From NCBI RefSeq assembly GCF_001638985.1, contig NW_017265136.1, positions 943,408-1,007,407 of the forward strand: DNA of 64,000 bases. Reading direction: 5' to 3'. This document shows positions 46,115 to 57,536 of the stretch, one piece after another. Numbering within the stretch: the first letter of the stretch is position 1; every line of letters begins with the position of its first letter. The notes beneath the pieces were generated by a model. It was given only the letters and a program-made list of their open reading frames with translations. It had not been told where the DNA came from and ran no database searches. The stretch comes from Phycomyces blakesleeanus NRRL 1555(-). Lineage: Eukaryota; Mucoromycota; Mucoromycetes; Mucorales; Phycomycetaceae. The translations under genes and the position numbers were made by a program.

Positions 46115-47173
46115 TTATTGTTTTTTTGACCATGATGGCAGCTTGTTTGCCTTGGTCTTGCTAAGCTGCTTATCTCTTATTCCTTTAAATTTATGCTCGA
46201 ACGAATGGGTATTATTTTTCTTATCATGAGCTGCCTCATAATCCGCATCAAGTTCATCAACGAACCTATCTCCCTATATGTCAATGTAAGTATTATTACA
46301 TACCATCCAAAAAAATAGTTTTTTGTACTATACCTCTTCGCTTCTCCAGCTTGGGCAGAATCTCCAAAAAAAACTCTTTTCTGAGGACGAATTCTGTTCC
46401 TCTTCTTCTCTTTTGTCATCACTCTCAAGGTCTGACATGTAATCAGCATGGAGAATACTGTCAACATTCTCTCCAAAGCTGTTTACAAAGTGTGCCCAAT
46501 TGGCTTTCAAGGCAGATTGTCTTCTTTCACACAACTATATATAAATATATAATATTTCTAATTTAATATCACATCTAGTATATTGTGTACGTATGTTTTT
46601 TATCTTTACACATTGCTGACAAAGACAGGCCTGTCAATTCTCTTCCTGCTTCTTTTCTCCTGTTTTTTTTCTTGCAACTTTCTGTTGCCAATGTGCCGCA
46701 CAATCTTAGTTCGAAGAGTTGGCAAGTCCACCTTTTTCCTCTCTTCTTGACAATGAAGGTAATTGGTAACAGACTTCAGAACGAGTCTGTTTCCCTCACT
46801 GTTTTTATTTTCATTGGTATTGTATTGGTCATACAATTTCTCTTCACTCAAATAATCGCGCAACAATTGCTATAATATAAATGTATATTAAATTCTATCT
46901 ACATAAAAACATATTATGATTACTTACATCCAATGTTGGTTGATGTCCAGGCAACATGTCTTTCTCAACTGCTATACTAGTAGTGGCTTCGGCTTTCTCA
47001 GAAGATGTGTTCTTCAAAACAGTGTTTAAGACATCATTCATGGTATCAAGTTTCTCATACACATCATAGATGTTACAAGTTCTACCCGACAAATCACCTT
47101 CAAGATTCAACCGAGCTCTCTTTAGTGCTAGTGGTCTTTGATTGCTCACTGTTCTCTGTGAGTGTTGCAACAT
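46115..47173 (-). CDS. CACTA-encoded companion protein (gene 2, copy G), intact, 287 aa
   Basis: Minus-strand exons 47173-46928, 46869-46612, 46534-46334 and 46273-46115 give an uninterrupted frame with all splice borders GT-AG and phase 0. Exon 1 shows a coiled-coil-like segment (VYEKLDTMNDVLNTVLKN). Exon 2 has VTNYLHCQEERKKVDLPTLR and a strongly basic run (NRKLQEKKQEKRSRKRIDR). Exon 3 is acidic and ends SWRSEE, the counterpart of WRSDE. Exon 4 ends LPSWSKKQ, close to MSAWSKRI of copy F. The sequence is far from copies A and B except at these motifs. It is intact although the transposase of the same element has at least six stops and an insertion. Confidence 0.8.
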
Positions 47174-47229
47174 TATTATCCTTATATCATTGGTATTTCT
47201 TGGTGGGTTTTTTTTGATTTTTATAAAAA

Positions 47230-48480
47230 ACGAAAATAAAATTAATATAAGAAAATTGAAGACTGCCTGGTTTTAATCTACCTTCCCACAGAAGGTTTTT
47301 CACCAAAAGCATTGTTAACTGAATTGTTATTGAGATTTCTTGACATTGTGAATAATAAGAATAGCTTGTTTTTTTTTAAATCCAAAGGGTCTATTTATAT
47401 TATGTTTAATTTTGACTTTAAGTTTTATTCTTTCTCAGAGAACATCATGATCTATTACGTAACAAGAACAGCTTTGAATGTTTCCACTCTTGTTGTGAGT
47501 ATTCTATGTGTTTCTTTAATTTAATTTTCAATCCATGTTTTATTCTTATATTATGTATTAGTATTTGAATAATATGATTTTATACTATACTCTGTTTTTC
47601 ATATGTATTAGCTGCTGGCATAGTGCAACTACGTTTTCTTTCAATTCTAAGTTACAGACAAAAATTATTTTTTGATTTATTTATTTTTAAAAAAAATCTC
47701 AAATTCGTATTTAATAGAATAACAGTGTCCCTCTTTTTTATTTTCTCTTTCTTTAACCTGCTCTTCTCGTTTTGTCTCTTTTTATATGTCTTGGTAAGCT
47801 TACTCTTAAGATCTCAACTTTTATTAATACTTTTGGCTTTTAGAATCATCTTAATATATATTAGATAAACAATACACTCAACAAACATTCAAAACAGTAC
47901 AGATAATAAACAATCTCCTAACCAAAATGAAACATCTTGCTGACTAAATATCTTTTATTTTTAAAATGATAGGGCTTCTACCCATTTTGTAATAAAAGAT
48001 GTTTTGCTCTTGACACTATATACTTTCTGGTATGTTCAGTCTATGAAAAAATAATATATATATAACTCAACTTAAATAATGTAACTTATCAATTCTTCTT
48101 TTCAGATAAATATGTCACACCTTTTTTTCAAGACATACTGGTTTGCCCCCTTTTGCAAATGTATGTCTATAATATGTAAGTAATTCAAGTGCCTTTACAA
48201 TCAAAGCATACATATTAATAAAGTTGTTTATTTTATTTCTTGCTTTTTATTTAAAAGAAAATATCAATCAAACAGATTTTTATTCTATTGCGAGATTTGT
48301 TATGAACTCCTATAAATGATCTAGTAAGTATGTTATTTCATTTTATTTCATAAAAAACCTGTATTAATACTTCTGTATCTTTTTTTGCTCTAAGCTAATG
48401 TAGTTCCAAACAAACGTATTCTCCAAGAAAATACCAAGAATTTCATTTTCAGTTAAAGAAGTGTAAAACCAAAAAACATG
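47230..48480 (+). pseudogene. Possible gene 3 of copy G
   Basis: The position matches gene 3 of copies A and B, and short segments between AG and GT signals occur (about 48106-48176, 48258-48323). I could not align them exon by exon. Treat it as the expected location, not a verified gene. Confidence 0.2.
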
Positions 48481-49149
48481 CTAAATATATGAAACCGATA
48501 AGGTAGGGAAGTATAGTATAAGTCAGATCATCCAATGTATTCAAGTCATCCAATAAATGAAAGTATAACATGTATACAAGTCGTACTATTTGGATACACA
48601 CTTTTAAAGAAGTATTAGTAGTCCATATTAAATAGCTAAATACATTTTCCAATCATTCAAAAATTAATAAAAACTATTTTTTCCATGAGATTCTATTTCA
48701 AATGCGTCATCTCTTGATGATGTCAACAAGATCTATTTAAGTTTTTTTTTATAATCATTCATTTGAATGCTGGTTCCTGTCAGATTTCAGACTGATTCTA
48801 GGTTGATTTTATTGAGGTCTATCCAATAATATCATATAATTAAAGCAAATAAAAATTTTTAAGAGGTAGAGAGTTCAAAGCCAATTCTATAACAAGTAGG
48901 GTTTAGGTACGGTTTGAAGTTATGGGTGAATATATAACCAGAATTACAGACAATTATAACATTTCAAGAAAAGGGGAAATTATAACTCTCAATTTATCTA
49001 TTGATTTTAGTATCTATAATCTCATCATTTGGTTAATTAAATGAACTAATTTTTGTAATAGATACCAAACTATAATTGAACATAAACCACTGATTTTTGG
49101 AGGATTTAAACAAAAATTAAGCTACTTAAATTGGTTATCTTTTGCAGTG
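48481..49149 (+). other. Right arm of copy G
   Basis: AT-rich sequence without a gene, ending in the TCTTTTGCAGTG terminus. Confidence 0.45.
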
Positions 49150-49203
49150 CTAATTATTAAGAAACAGAATAAAATTGGGGATTTGAGTATAAGGAGTATC
49201 TGA

Positions 49204-49400
49204 AAAAAGATTTCCCAAGAACCCTGGGGGACCACTCCTGTCCCTTGAGACACGTCACTTAGTCAACTCACCGTCGACGTCAATGTCCACGAGTCCAGTA
49301 CTACCCCTCATGGCTCACCGCTGGATCAAATCACTGAAGGAACCCACCGTCCGGTGTCTATCACCAGAAACAAATGAACGGCTAATTTGCCTTTACTACA
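49204..49400. other. GC-richer patch before the tRNA gene
   Basis: About 200 bp distinctly richer in G and C (CACCGTCGACGTCAATGTCC, CCCACCGTCCGGTGTC) than its surroundings. No open frame of note. It may be a fragment of another repeat or host intergenic DNA. Confidence 0.35.
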
Positions 49401-49415
49401 CGTACTAATATAACT

Positions 49416-49487
49416 TCCTCAATGGTCTAGTGGTTATGATCCGTCGCTTTCACCGTCGTGACCGGGGTTCGATTCCCCGTTGGGGAA
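49416..49487 (+). tRNA. tRNA-Glu (anticodon UUC)
   Basis: A 72-nt cloverleaf. The acceptor TCCTCAA pairs with TTGGGGA (one G-U pair) and the discriminator is A. The D-arm region is GGTCTAGTGGTTATGATC with an A box. The anticodon loop CTTTCAC gives UUC. The T arm is CGGGG-TTCGATT-CCCCG with a canonical B box. The anticodon stem CGTCG/CGTCG has a central U-U mismatch. There is no intron. A T run further downstream (ATTTATTTTGATAGTTTTATT) could stop Pol III. It decodes GAA/GAG. It is the only likely host gene in the window and sits just left of a Merlin element. Confidence 0.88.
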
Positions 49488-49722
49488 AATTTATTTTGAT
49501 AGTTTTATTGTTTCTAATTTTACTGTCGTGCCAGAATTCTTGTCAGCTAATCAGGATGACGATTGCACAGATTTCTCCGATTTCTGAAGGTTTATGGAAT
49601 TGTAAAGCTCTGAATTCAAACTCTGCCCCTTTCTTACAGGTACCTACTTATTTCCTTGTGCGCCGAGTTTAAATTACTTGGGGGGTCTACTTTTTTATGT
49701 TGCAAGGGACTTTAAATTATAA

Positions 49723-50765
49723 TAATATGTAGAAGCAGTGACAGCTTTCACCACAGCAGATTTTTTTGTGTAATCTTGTTCCTTAAAAGGATTCTTGTAT
49801 ACAGGGCGAATTTTGCCCATAACAGGAAATTCATTTTTTTTGGGGGACTGAAAAGTGGGGGGATGGGGGGACTACTCTCGGCCAATAGATTTCGATTAAA
49901 AAATGTACTGCACAATTTCAAAAATGGTTCAAATTTTTAATTTGTTTCAAATAATTTTGGGTTATAAAAAATTTATTTTTTATTTTCAAAAAAAATTAGG
50001 CTAAAAAAAAGCTTGACTGGACCATAAAATCCACAGGCAGTAGCACACCAGTATATCCATACCACTAGAAACACTAGTAGTATAACTGTTTGTACTTATG
50101 TCTGTAAATTATGCAATTGGTTTGCTGCAAACTACTATATCTAGCTAATCCAAGAGACCTGGTGCCAGAAATTCCAATAAACCCAAAGAGCATAAAGATT
50201 TGAATTTCGAGAAAAGCTAAAGCAGAAGAACTAATAATTAGTAATTAAACTTAGTTATATATATTTAACAGAATTTTACCTTTGACTCTATTAAGGCATT
50301 TGCAATAAAAGGCAGCCAAATCTCTGCAAGTGAGGAGTAAATAGTTAGTCTTCTGTTGCTTTGTAAGAGGAACATGTAGTTATTACCTCTTTATTGATTT
50401 ACCGAGATGATGAAAAACTAATTTATAAACTAGAATTGTATGATTAATAAACACAATGACATAAAAAACTTTGATAGCATAAATACCTTTGAGCTTACGG
50501 TCTTTAAGCAAAATTCTACTTCTATAAATACTATAAGCATACTGGAATATCTTACAAATGGAAGCTCATGCAAATAATAAATATTTTGTGGAAAAGTAAA
50601 ATGAAAAAGAAGACAAAAACACGCAATATTTTCTTAAAAGAAAAGAAGTAAAAAAAATTCTAATTGGTCCGCTGACATTAAATATCGATCTTTCCACATT
50701 TTATAAATTCAATTATTTTTGCAAAGTCATTTTCACCCCTTTGTTTTTACAATCAATTTACTATT
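49723..50765. other. Non-coding stretch between the H left end and the C2H2 gene
   Basis: AT-rich, with a G-rich patch at 49841-49875 (GTGGGGGGATGGGGGGACTA). It presumably contains the left border of the inserted element that carries the 50766-53774 gene. No terminal repeat could be identified. Confidence 0.35.
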
Positions 50766-53700
50766 ATGCAAAAGAATACAAGACAAGAAACATATAAAAT
50801 CGTTAAGACTCGCCCCCTTAAAAGGCAAGGCAAACTTAACTTTAGCATCAATTCAGGTGTTTTTACCTGCTCTGAATGCGAAAAAGAGTTTGAAAAGCCT
50901 TGGCTACTGAAAAGACATTCGAAGGTTCACCATATAAGTAATCAAATGGCAACCAATACTGTACTCGATGAACCCGAGCAGGCTGAATTGATAGTCGAGA
51001 ACACTATTTCGGATGCTAATGCATTTGATTACTTGAGTGATGAAGATGACTCCTCCAGTATCGGGGATGAAGAAGACAACATTGTAGACAAGGAAAACGA
51101 TATTGTCAATAATTTCTTTGATATTGAAATGAACAGTAATCCAGTTTTCAACGCGTTCTCTGACATGTTTTCTTCAGCTGCTGCTGCTGATGAGGTATCA
51201 ATGACCGATGATGACTCTGAGATCCCGGAAGAAGTCTTTGAGACAATTGGTGCTGTAAATGACCCTACAAGCTGTTATCCTTTTCACAATCTTCCAACCA
51301 TGATCCTTTTCGCTTTTATCGATGGGGATAATGACATGATCTCCCAGCAAATGTTGAAGAAGATACTGCTTGCAATGAACTTGATCATTAAGATCCAGCA
51401 AGAAACTCCCATAGGAAGAATATTTAAGTTACCTCGTTTGGATGCTCTTTTAAATTATCAGGCAAGAAAGAAGTCCAAGATGCCTGTCTTTCCTTCACAA
51501 AGAATATCAGTATTTGGATCAAACGGGAACACATTTGCCCACATTCACCTTCCGTCCGACCACTTGAGATTTCTTATGGCAAACCCAAAGAAATCCAAGT
51601 TGATCTCGTCCATGCCCGATCGTATCCCAAACCAATCGATCTGTTTGGAACAAGGTGAAAAGTGGAGAACCCACCATCTCTTTCAGCAGCCTATGCACAC
51701 TATAAATGGTATAGATGTCTGGTTTGGAAACATTGTTTACTTGAAGACAAACGATTGCAGCATCCGCTTTTTGGTTGAATCGTTCCACACGGCAAATAAA
51801 AACATTTTTGCGAGAGGGTATCTGGTCAGAGCAATTTCGATTGTATGCTATGGCGTTGAGGTTGCTGTTACCGATCTTAGAGTAGAGCAGATCTCTCACG
51901 TTGACACCACTCCTGTTGAAAGAGATCACTACTACAGTATCTCAAGTAGCCTTACCAGATTGAGTCCTGCTCATGACTTTCTTCTTTTTGGAGTTCATCC
52001 AATGAAGAAGCCTATGCCTCTTTCTGTTTTGCCCGGTAATGTAGATCGCGACGCAGTGTTTTACAAAGTTAGGATTGTTTCAATCATCCTTTTTACAGAC
52101 AACACTTCCAGCAATCGTTCAAAGCAGTACAATCCGTTTGAAAGCTGGTTAATGAGATGCGCTGCCTTGCCTTTTAAGGATCGAAATTTGATAGCAAACA
52201 TCCAGTTTCTTTCTACAATCCCTAAGAAAGATGGTGCAAATGGTATGTCTCTTCTGCCAGCAATCGTTGATGACTTTAAGAAACTTGAGAAAGGTGTAAA
52301 AATGTTCTCCGCTGAAGACAATGAGTATGTTGTGGTTGTTGCTCCCATCCTTTGAATTGAGGCTGACACGCCATGTCATTTGGAACTTTGCGGATTGCTT
52401 GGGCCAGCCACCACATTTCCTTGCAGAAGATGCTACATCGAACTTAGACGTGCAAAAGACTTTGTGAAGGACTTGTCTTACTTCTGTAAGTGCCATGAGA
52501 GACGAACTTGAGAGCACTATGTTCTTGCAAACTTGTCACCTGGCAGAGACACTGAGATCCCAAATGCTCCGAAAATTGGAATGAACATGCCTGCAAACGA
52601 GATAAGCTTTAGAGGTTGTTCGATTGACCGCTTATTAGAATTGCAGTCGTTTGATCCAGAAAAGGATACACCAGTGGAAATCCTCCACACAATACTTCTT
52701 GGTGTTGCAAAGTATATGGTAATTGACTTGGTTAAAGTCGTGCTTAAGAATGACACAGCCACAATAGCAAGACTTTCAGAATTCTTGACAGATTATACGC
52801 GATCAACTGGTCTATCAAAAAAGTTCACCCAAAACTTGAGACATAGTGGTTCATTCCTCGGTAGAGATTTCAAGGTTCTGCTTCAAATACTTCCTGTAAT
52901 TCTGATTACAGAATTCTCTGGAAATCATGAGCTAGACCTTGTAATACCATGCTTTATTGAACTTGGCCAATTGTGTTCTCTGGTATTTGTTTGTCAGGTG
53001 GCATCAGACTTTGATAACTATATTATCAGAGTAGATAATGCAGTGAAGTGCTTGATCAGAGCATTATTTGACTACAATAAAGGAACCAAGAACGAGCTCC
53101 ACAAGGCATATTGCACCAAGCCGAAAGTTCATTACTTGACACATCTCAAGGAAGATATAATTCGTTTTGGCCCAGCCCTCAATTATGAAACAGAAAAGGG
53201 CGAACAGTTCAATAAGCACATTTGTGAACATCTGTTTCATACGAATTGCCAAAACACTTCCAGGGATGTTTGCCTAAAGTTTGCAAAGCAGGTAGCATTG
53301 CAACATGTAATTGACGGCGGGTCGTGGATTAATAGCTCTGGCAACCGAGAGATGTCTGGAACTGGAATAGAGAGGTTCATTAAGGACAACAATGAATCTT
53401 TGTTCTATTACACCTTCCTTGGTGGCTCGAGAGAGCTAAAGGACAACAACGACACTGGAGATATTGAAGATGACGCCATCCAAAACAATAGTTTTGGCGC
53501 ATTTGTTTTTAAAGATGATCCAATCTCTCGCCCTCGTATAGGACTTGTCTCAGGCTCTGTTGTTAAGTTTCTTAGCATTGTTCCTCGTACGGATAATGAC
53601 AGAAACAATAACTATGCCAAGGCTGTAATGACAGGTGAGCATTCTGATGTTGCTAACATGAATCTCGTTTGTAAGTTAGATTTGCACATTTTCCGCAACC

Positions 53701-53774
53701 CATTTTACATTGTAAATTTGAGCAAGTTTGGTTCCTACTGGTTCATTTTCAATAATATTCTTTTTGATGAATAA
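50766..53774 (+). pseudogene. C2H2 zinc-finger and Tnp2-like transposase, two TGA codons, otherwise open
   Basis: A single frame of about 1000 codons from ATG 50766 to TAA 53774, broken only by TGA at 52353-52355 and 52508-52510. The N-terminus has one C2H2 finger (FTCSECEKEFEKPWLLKRHS), followed by acidic sequence. The body includes RISVFGSNGNTFAHIHLPSD, PMHTINGIDVWFGN and, after the first TGA, a Cys-rich CGLLGPATTFPCRRCYIE, then VEILHTILLGVAKYMVID, a PKVHYLTHLKED block and NYETEKGEQFNKHICEHLFH, where the Glu may play the role of the third acid. It resembles C2H2-bearing transposase-like proteins common in Mucoromycota. It belongs near the Tnp2 group but is clearly distinct from gene 1. The frame is almost intact, so decay is recent. 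Confidence 0.72.
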
Positions 53775-54220
53775 AATGATGCTACTTCTTTATTATTATA
53801 ATTATTATTTGAACCTTCTGTTTTCTTCTTCTCAACATCAATTTTTTTGCGTAATTTCTGTGAAGTCATTTTTTGGTTACTCAAACCGACCCCCAACTTT
53901 TCTTAATAAATCCTTTGTCTCACTTGAACACTTTCTGACTTCCCTAACTGTTTTTTTTCTTACTTTAAAAGCCCACAAGTAGTACTGAACTTAATTTTAT
54001 CCTTTATTCGGATGAAAAAAATTGAGTACGAAAACAAATTACAATATTTTGGCCTGTAAGCCAATCATATTGCTTAGGTGCCAATTTTCACCCAAAATGA
54101 TAACAAAAATCTCTGGTGGTGTTTACTTTTGTTGTTTCTTTTGGAATCTTAATGTTTTTTTTTACATTTTTTTTCTCTTTATCAAAACATATTATTATAA
54201 AACATAATTGTAATTTTTTA

Positions 54221-56369
54221 TTATCTTTGTGTATTAAGATTTCTAAAGCGGGAAGAGTTTGCATTTCTAAGAGTGTCTATACAATTCATTGCTTCCTCAA
54301 GTAAACCACTAATCACTTGTAATTTGGCTTCATCAATTTCTGGCACATCCATCAACTGCTCTAAGTCTTCTCTTTGATGATGAAGTGTTGTATTCTAGGC
54401 CATGTTTCTTTGCAACCAAACAGAATTGTTTCTACCACTTACAACAACTGTATTTGTTTCATTTTCAACTTCCTCATTAACAACTGCCACTTTATGCTCA
54501 GATGCAAGCGATCTTTGCAGTTGGAGGTAGTTGTTTTCCTTTTGAACTGTATACGCAAAGTCTAGACCAATAAATCTCTTTAGGAGATGTGCATGTTTTC
54601 AGGGAATTTGACGTGAAGCAAAATTGGGACAAGTGCAATTTTGTATCAAACGATTTGATACATTAATCTGATATCATTATGCTTCACCTGTAAATGACTT
54701 TACTGTCCACTTGCCGTTAGAGTCCTCCATGCTATTGCCAATCTCATTAAGATGATTAATGATCATGAAAGGGAGCATGTCATCTTGTATGGTATTGGCA
54801 GAAAAAGAGTGTCGAGCAAGTTCATTTTCAATCGGACCCATTTGTCCATTTTGTATATGGATTTGTTCCACTTCTTCATTGTAAAAGAACTCCACATAGT
54901 TTGTCAAAATAAAGACAAGACGGTCCAATCATCTTATGTGAGTATGGTCAAAGTATATTGTTTTTAATTGGTTGTGTCATGATTCGATGTAATTGTTTGT
55001 CAAATATCTTTGGTGGTCATTTGCAACATATGGCCTTTCCCATCTTCTCAACAATTCTTCTGTTCCAATCAATTTATGTTCGAAATAAGCCAGGAATTGT
55101 TGCTGACTTTGTATATAATGCCTAAACTCCTGGATTTTTTCAAAAATTCATCCTCATCTGATTCAATAAGTATATTTCTGAGATTGACCTTGAGCTCATA
55201 CTTGTATTTGCCAGGTTGTTCTGATGTGTATGAAGCATCAAGCTTTACTTTGCTGTCTAAATTATGCTGTCAGATATGCAAAATATGAAACTTGCAGAAA
55301 TGGATGACGGTCTGTGGCAATGCTGCTGTAATTGCATTAACTTCAGCAATACTACAATCGATGGTAATATATAAGGGAGTGAAACAGCTTTTCTTGCAAA
55401 GATGTACAAGCCATTGATTAATGGGGCCAACACTATGATCGTTTGTAATTATGTATGCAACAGAAGACCCTTTTGCAGTATCAGAATGATGAGTAACAAG
55501 TGAGTATAATATTTCAATGTTGCGTGCAGAGATGTTGTGTGTTGCATCAAGACAAAACGACTCGGAAATTCTCATAAGCATCATTTGAGATGATGATTGA
55601 AATCCAAATGCAAAATGCTGTGCATTGTTGTTGCATGCAGAAAGATCGCCAGAAAAGATACAGTAGTTCTGTGATGGTAACTTCTCACGCATCCAAATAT
55701 CCAGAGACTTATTTTCATCAGGGTGAAACTTATACAGAAAATTCTTCATCTATATTTTTTATTTAATACTTTTTAAATAACTTCTCTCTTATAGTATTAT
55801 TCACACATCTTTCTCATTCTGTTATAGATGTCTTCATAATTGGGCTTTCTAATGCCTATGCCCCACTCTTCAATTTGTTTCAAAACTGAAATTCTAGTAT
55901 TTCTACAAGTGCTGCCCCCTTTTAACTGATCTTCAATAATTTTGATGGCCTCAGAAGGTAAAGGCAATGTTCTAATTTCAGAAGCGTCACCAGAAACATA
56001 GTTGGTATGATCGTTGATCATACAAATTAAAATTACTTCAGGGTTGTTGATGTATTGCTTGATAAAAATAGTGACTTCGCAATAACAAAGCTTAGTGTCT
56101 TTCTGAGCAAAACAAACATTTCTGTCTGATATATAAAATCCTTCTCGGTGACATTTTTTTGTCTCTCCATACATCAATTCTCTTGCACGAAGTTTTCTAC
56201 ATTTATTCCACTTTGTTGAACAAAGTGATTGAATGCGGTCAAGGCATAGCTCCCATTCACTTGCTTTTACTTTTACTACAACATTCAAAGGAAGCATTTT
56301 TATTCCTTCTGTAGGTGAGTTGAGTAAAGCATTCTACACATTTGAAAGGTTGAATATAGTGTTGGACAT
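54221..56369 (-). pseudogene. MULE transposase (element H)
   Basis: Minus strand from ATG 56369 (MSNTIFNLSNV) with an early TAG, then GIKMLPLNVVVKVKASEW ... LCSTKWNKCRKLRA ... MINDHTNYVSGDASEIRTLP (to 55797). After a break, the catalytic core spans 55749-55270: SFCLDATHNIS (first acid), LYSLVTHHSDTAKGSSVAYI, NQWLVHLCKKSCFTPLYITI with IDCSIAEVNA (second acid) and VIHFCKFHILH. The C-terminal part (54928-54677 and about 54370-54221) ends RNLNTQR, as in MULE M. Stops after HILHI and elsewhere inactivate it. The gene reads away from the right terminal repeat. Confidence 0.85.
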
Positions 56370-56580
56370 CAGTGAGCTCGTATTATGATAGTATATGTAA
56401 TTAAAATAAAGAGGAGAGAAGAAAAAAAACATAGCAAAAAAAATGCTTTAACAAAAGCCACCTTGCAAAATCTCTATATGGAAAAGCCACATCCTTATAA
56501 TTTAAAGCCCCTTGCAACATAAAAAAGTAGACCCCCCAAGTAATTTAAACTCAGCGCACAAGGAAATAAGTAGGTACGCT

Positions 56581-56633
56581 TACAGTGTCATAAAGCAATC
56601 TGTAGATCGTCAGTTCAATTCCCACAAAAGACA
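56581..56633 (+). repeat. tRNA 3'-half-like sequence, second copy
   Basis: Same phrase as 4472-4524, with the B-box-like CAGTTCAATTCCC. It belongs to Merlin copy 2 between MULE H and the solo LTR. Confidence 0.35.
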
Positions 56634-56637
56634 TATC

Positions 56638-57170
56638 TGTTGTAGTGATTGAAGTTGAAGAAGTTTTTAAGAGGAAGAATTGAAGATTTGAGATTAGGAA
56701 CAAAGATTCGTGAGAACTTGTGTAGGTTTTGTTTATTGAGAAAGGATTTTGTATCAAAGTTTGACTAGGTTCCTACACTGAACTACTACTGCTATTTATA
56801 TTATTTTGGATCAGGAAAATTATATGACTGGGGTCAGGTAATCGATCCTATCTGAGCCTTAATCAGAGCAACATGATCTTGTGATAATTAATGTATAATT
56901 AATTATATAAATGTGTATAGTCCCAATGAAGTATTAATATTGAAAGTAAATGTGTTTATGAGTTATAATTATACTTATAATAATCCACTGATGTATCTCA
57001 TATTATGGTGATATTATCATATGAAATATAATCACTATCATGCATGCTAAACCTGTGTGTTAAATAATAAAGTAATCGGTAAACACCTTTGACTGGAATA
57101 ACTGAGACCTTATATTATTTCCTTCAGACTTATTCTCAATTACAGCAGTAGTCAATACTCATTTACAACA
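56638..57170. mobile_element. Solo LTR (533 bp)
   Basis: Begins TGTTGTAGTGA and ends TTTACAACA, so it has the TG...CA form with a TGTTGTA/TACAACA inverted terminus. It is flanked by the 5-bp duplication ATATC (56633-56637 and 57171-57175). The empty site in Merlin copy 1 (4524-4540) reads ACATATAAATATTTAG, matching the joined flanks. There is no internal retrotransposon sequence, so it probably arose by LTR-LTR recombination. The superfamily cannot be told from the LTR alone. Confidence 0.88.
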
Positions 57171-57231
57171 ATATCAATATTTAGTGAAATATAACATATT
57201 TAAATCATTATTATTAATTATTTTAATGTTT

Positions 57232-57349
57232 GTTTTCTCTATCAATTTGTGACGTTTAGTGAGGTTCATATACTTAAAACAATACCGTGAATATAAGCTA
57301 TATAGATTCAATTTGAGCATCACATAACGTCACAAATTGATAGAGAAAA
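57232..57349. repeat. Inverted repeat in the Merlin 5' region
   Basis: GTTTTCTCTATCAATTTGTG (57232) and its complement CACAAATTGATAGAGAAAAT (57330) bracket about 75 bp. The same pair is present in Merlin copy 1 (4584-4607 and 4681-4703). It could form a long hairpin or mark a small element inserted before the family spread. Confidence 0.75.
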
Positions 57350-57536
57350 TATAATTATAAAGGTTCTAGTATCTATTTTAAGTGTTATAATCTTATAAAT
57401 AATAGTTTGTGTGGCTTAGTCACGTGCCACATCACAGCAAAGTTTTTTTGGCAGCTTTTATTTTGTTTAAATATTATGTTCATTTGTTTTTTTTTGCTTT
57501 CTTTTCTTTTATTTCTACTTTATTTATTTTCAAATG

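Larger units (their letters stand above)
35243..49149 (+). mobile_element. CACTA-type element, copy G, interrupted by copy B
   Basis: Ends CACTGCAAAAGA (35243) and its complement TCTTTTGCAGTG (ending 49149) are identical over 12 bp, with the target triplet CTA on both sides (35240-35242 and 49150-49152). Copy B was inserted near the end of its transposase gene. Without B and its duplicated triplet the element is about 7.1 kb. It has the same gene order: gene 1 plus, gene 2 minus, gene 3 region plus. Confidence 0.88.
49640..56577 (-). mobile_element. MULE element H with 83-bp terminal inverted repeats
   Basis: 49640-49722 and 56495-56577 are inverted copies differing at only 2 of 83 positions, beginning GTACCTACTTATTTCCTTGT. 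The 8-bp flanks are TCTTACAG (49632-49639) and GCTTACAG (56578-56585), and the joined flanks match the uninterrupted sequence near 4464-4480. The MULE transposase inside reads inward from the right end. The left 4 kb is occupied by a different transposase gene, so H either contains a further insertion or is a compound element. Confidence 0.82.
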
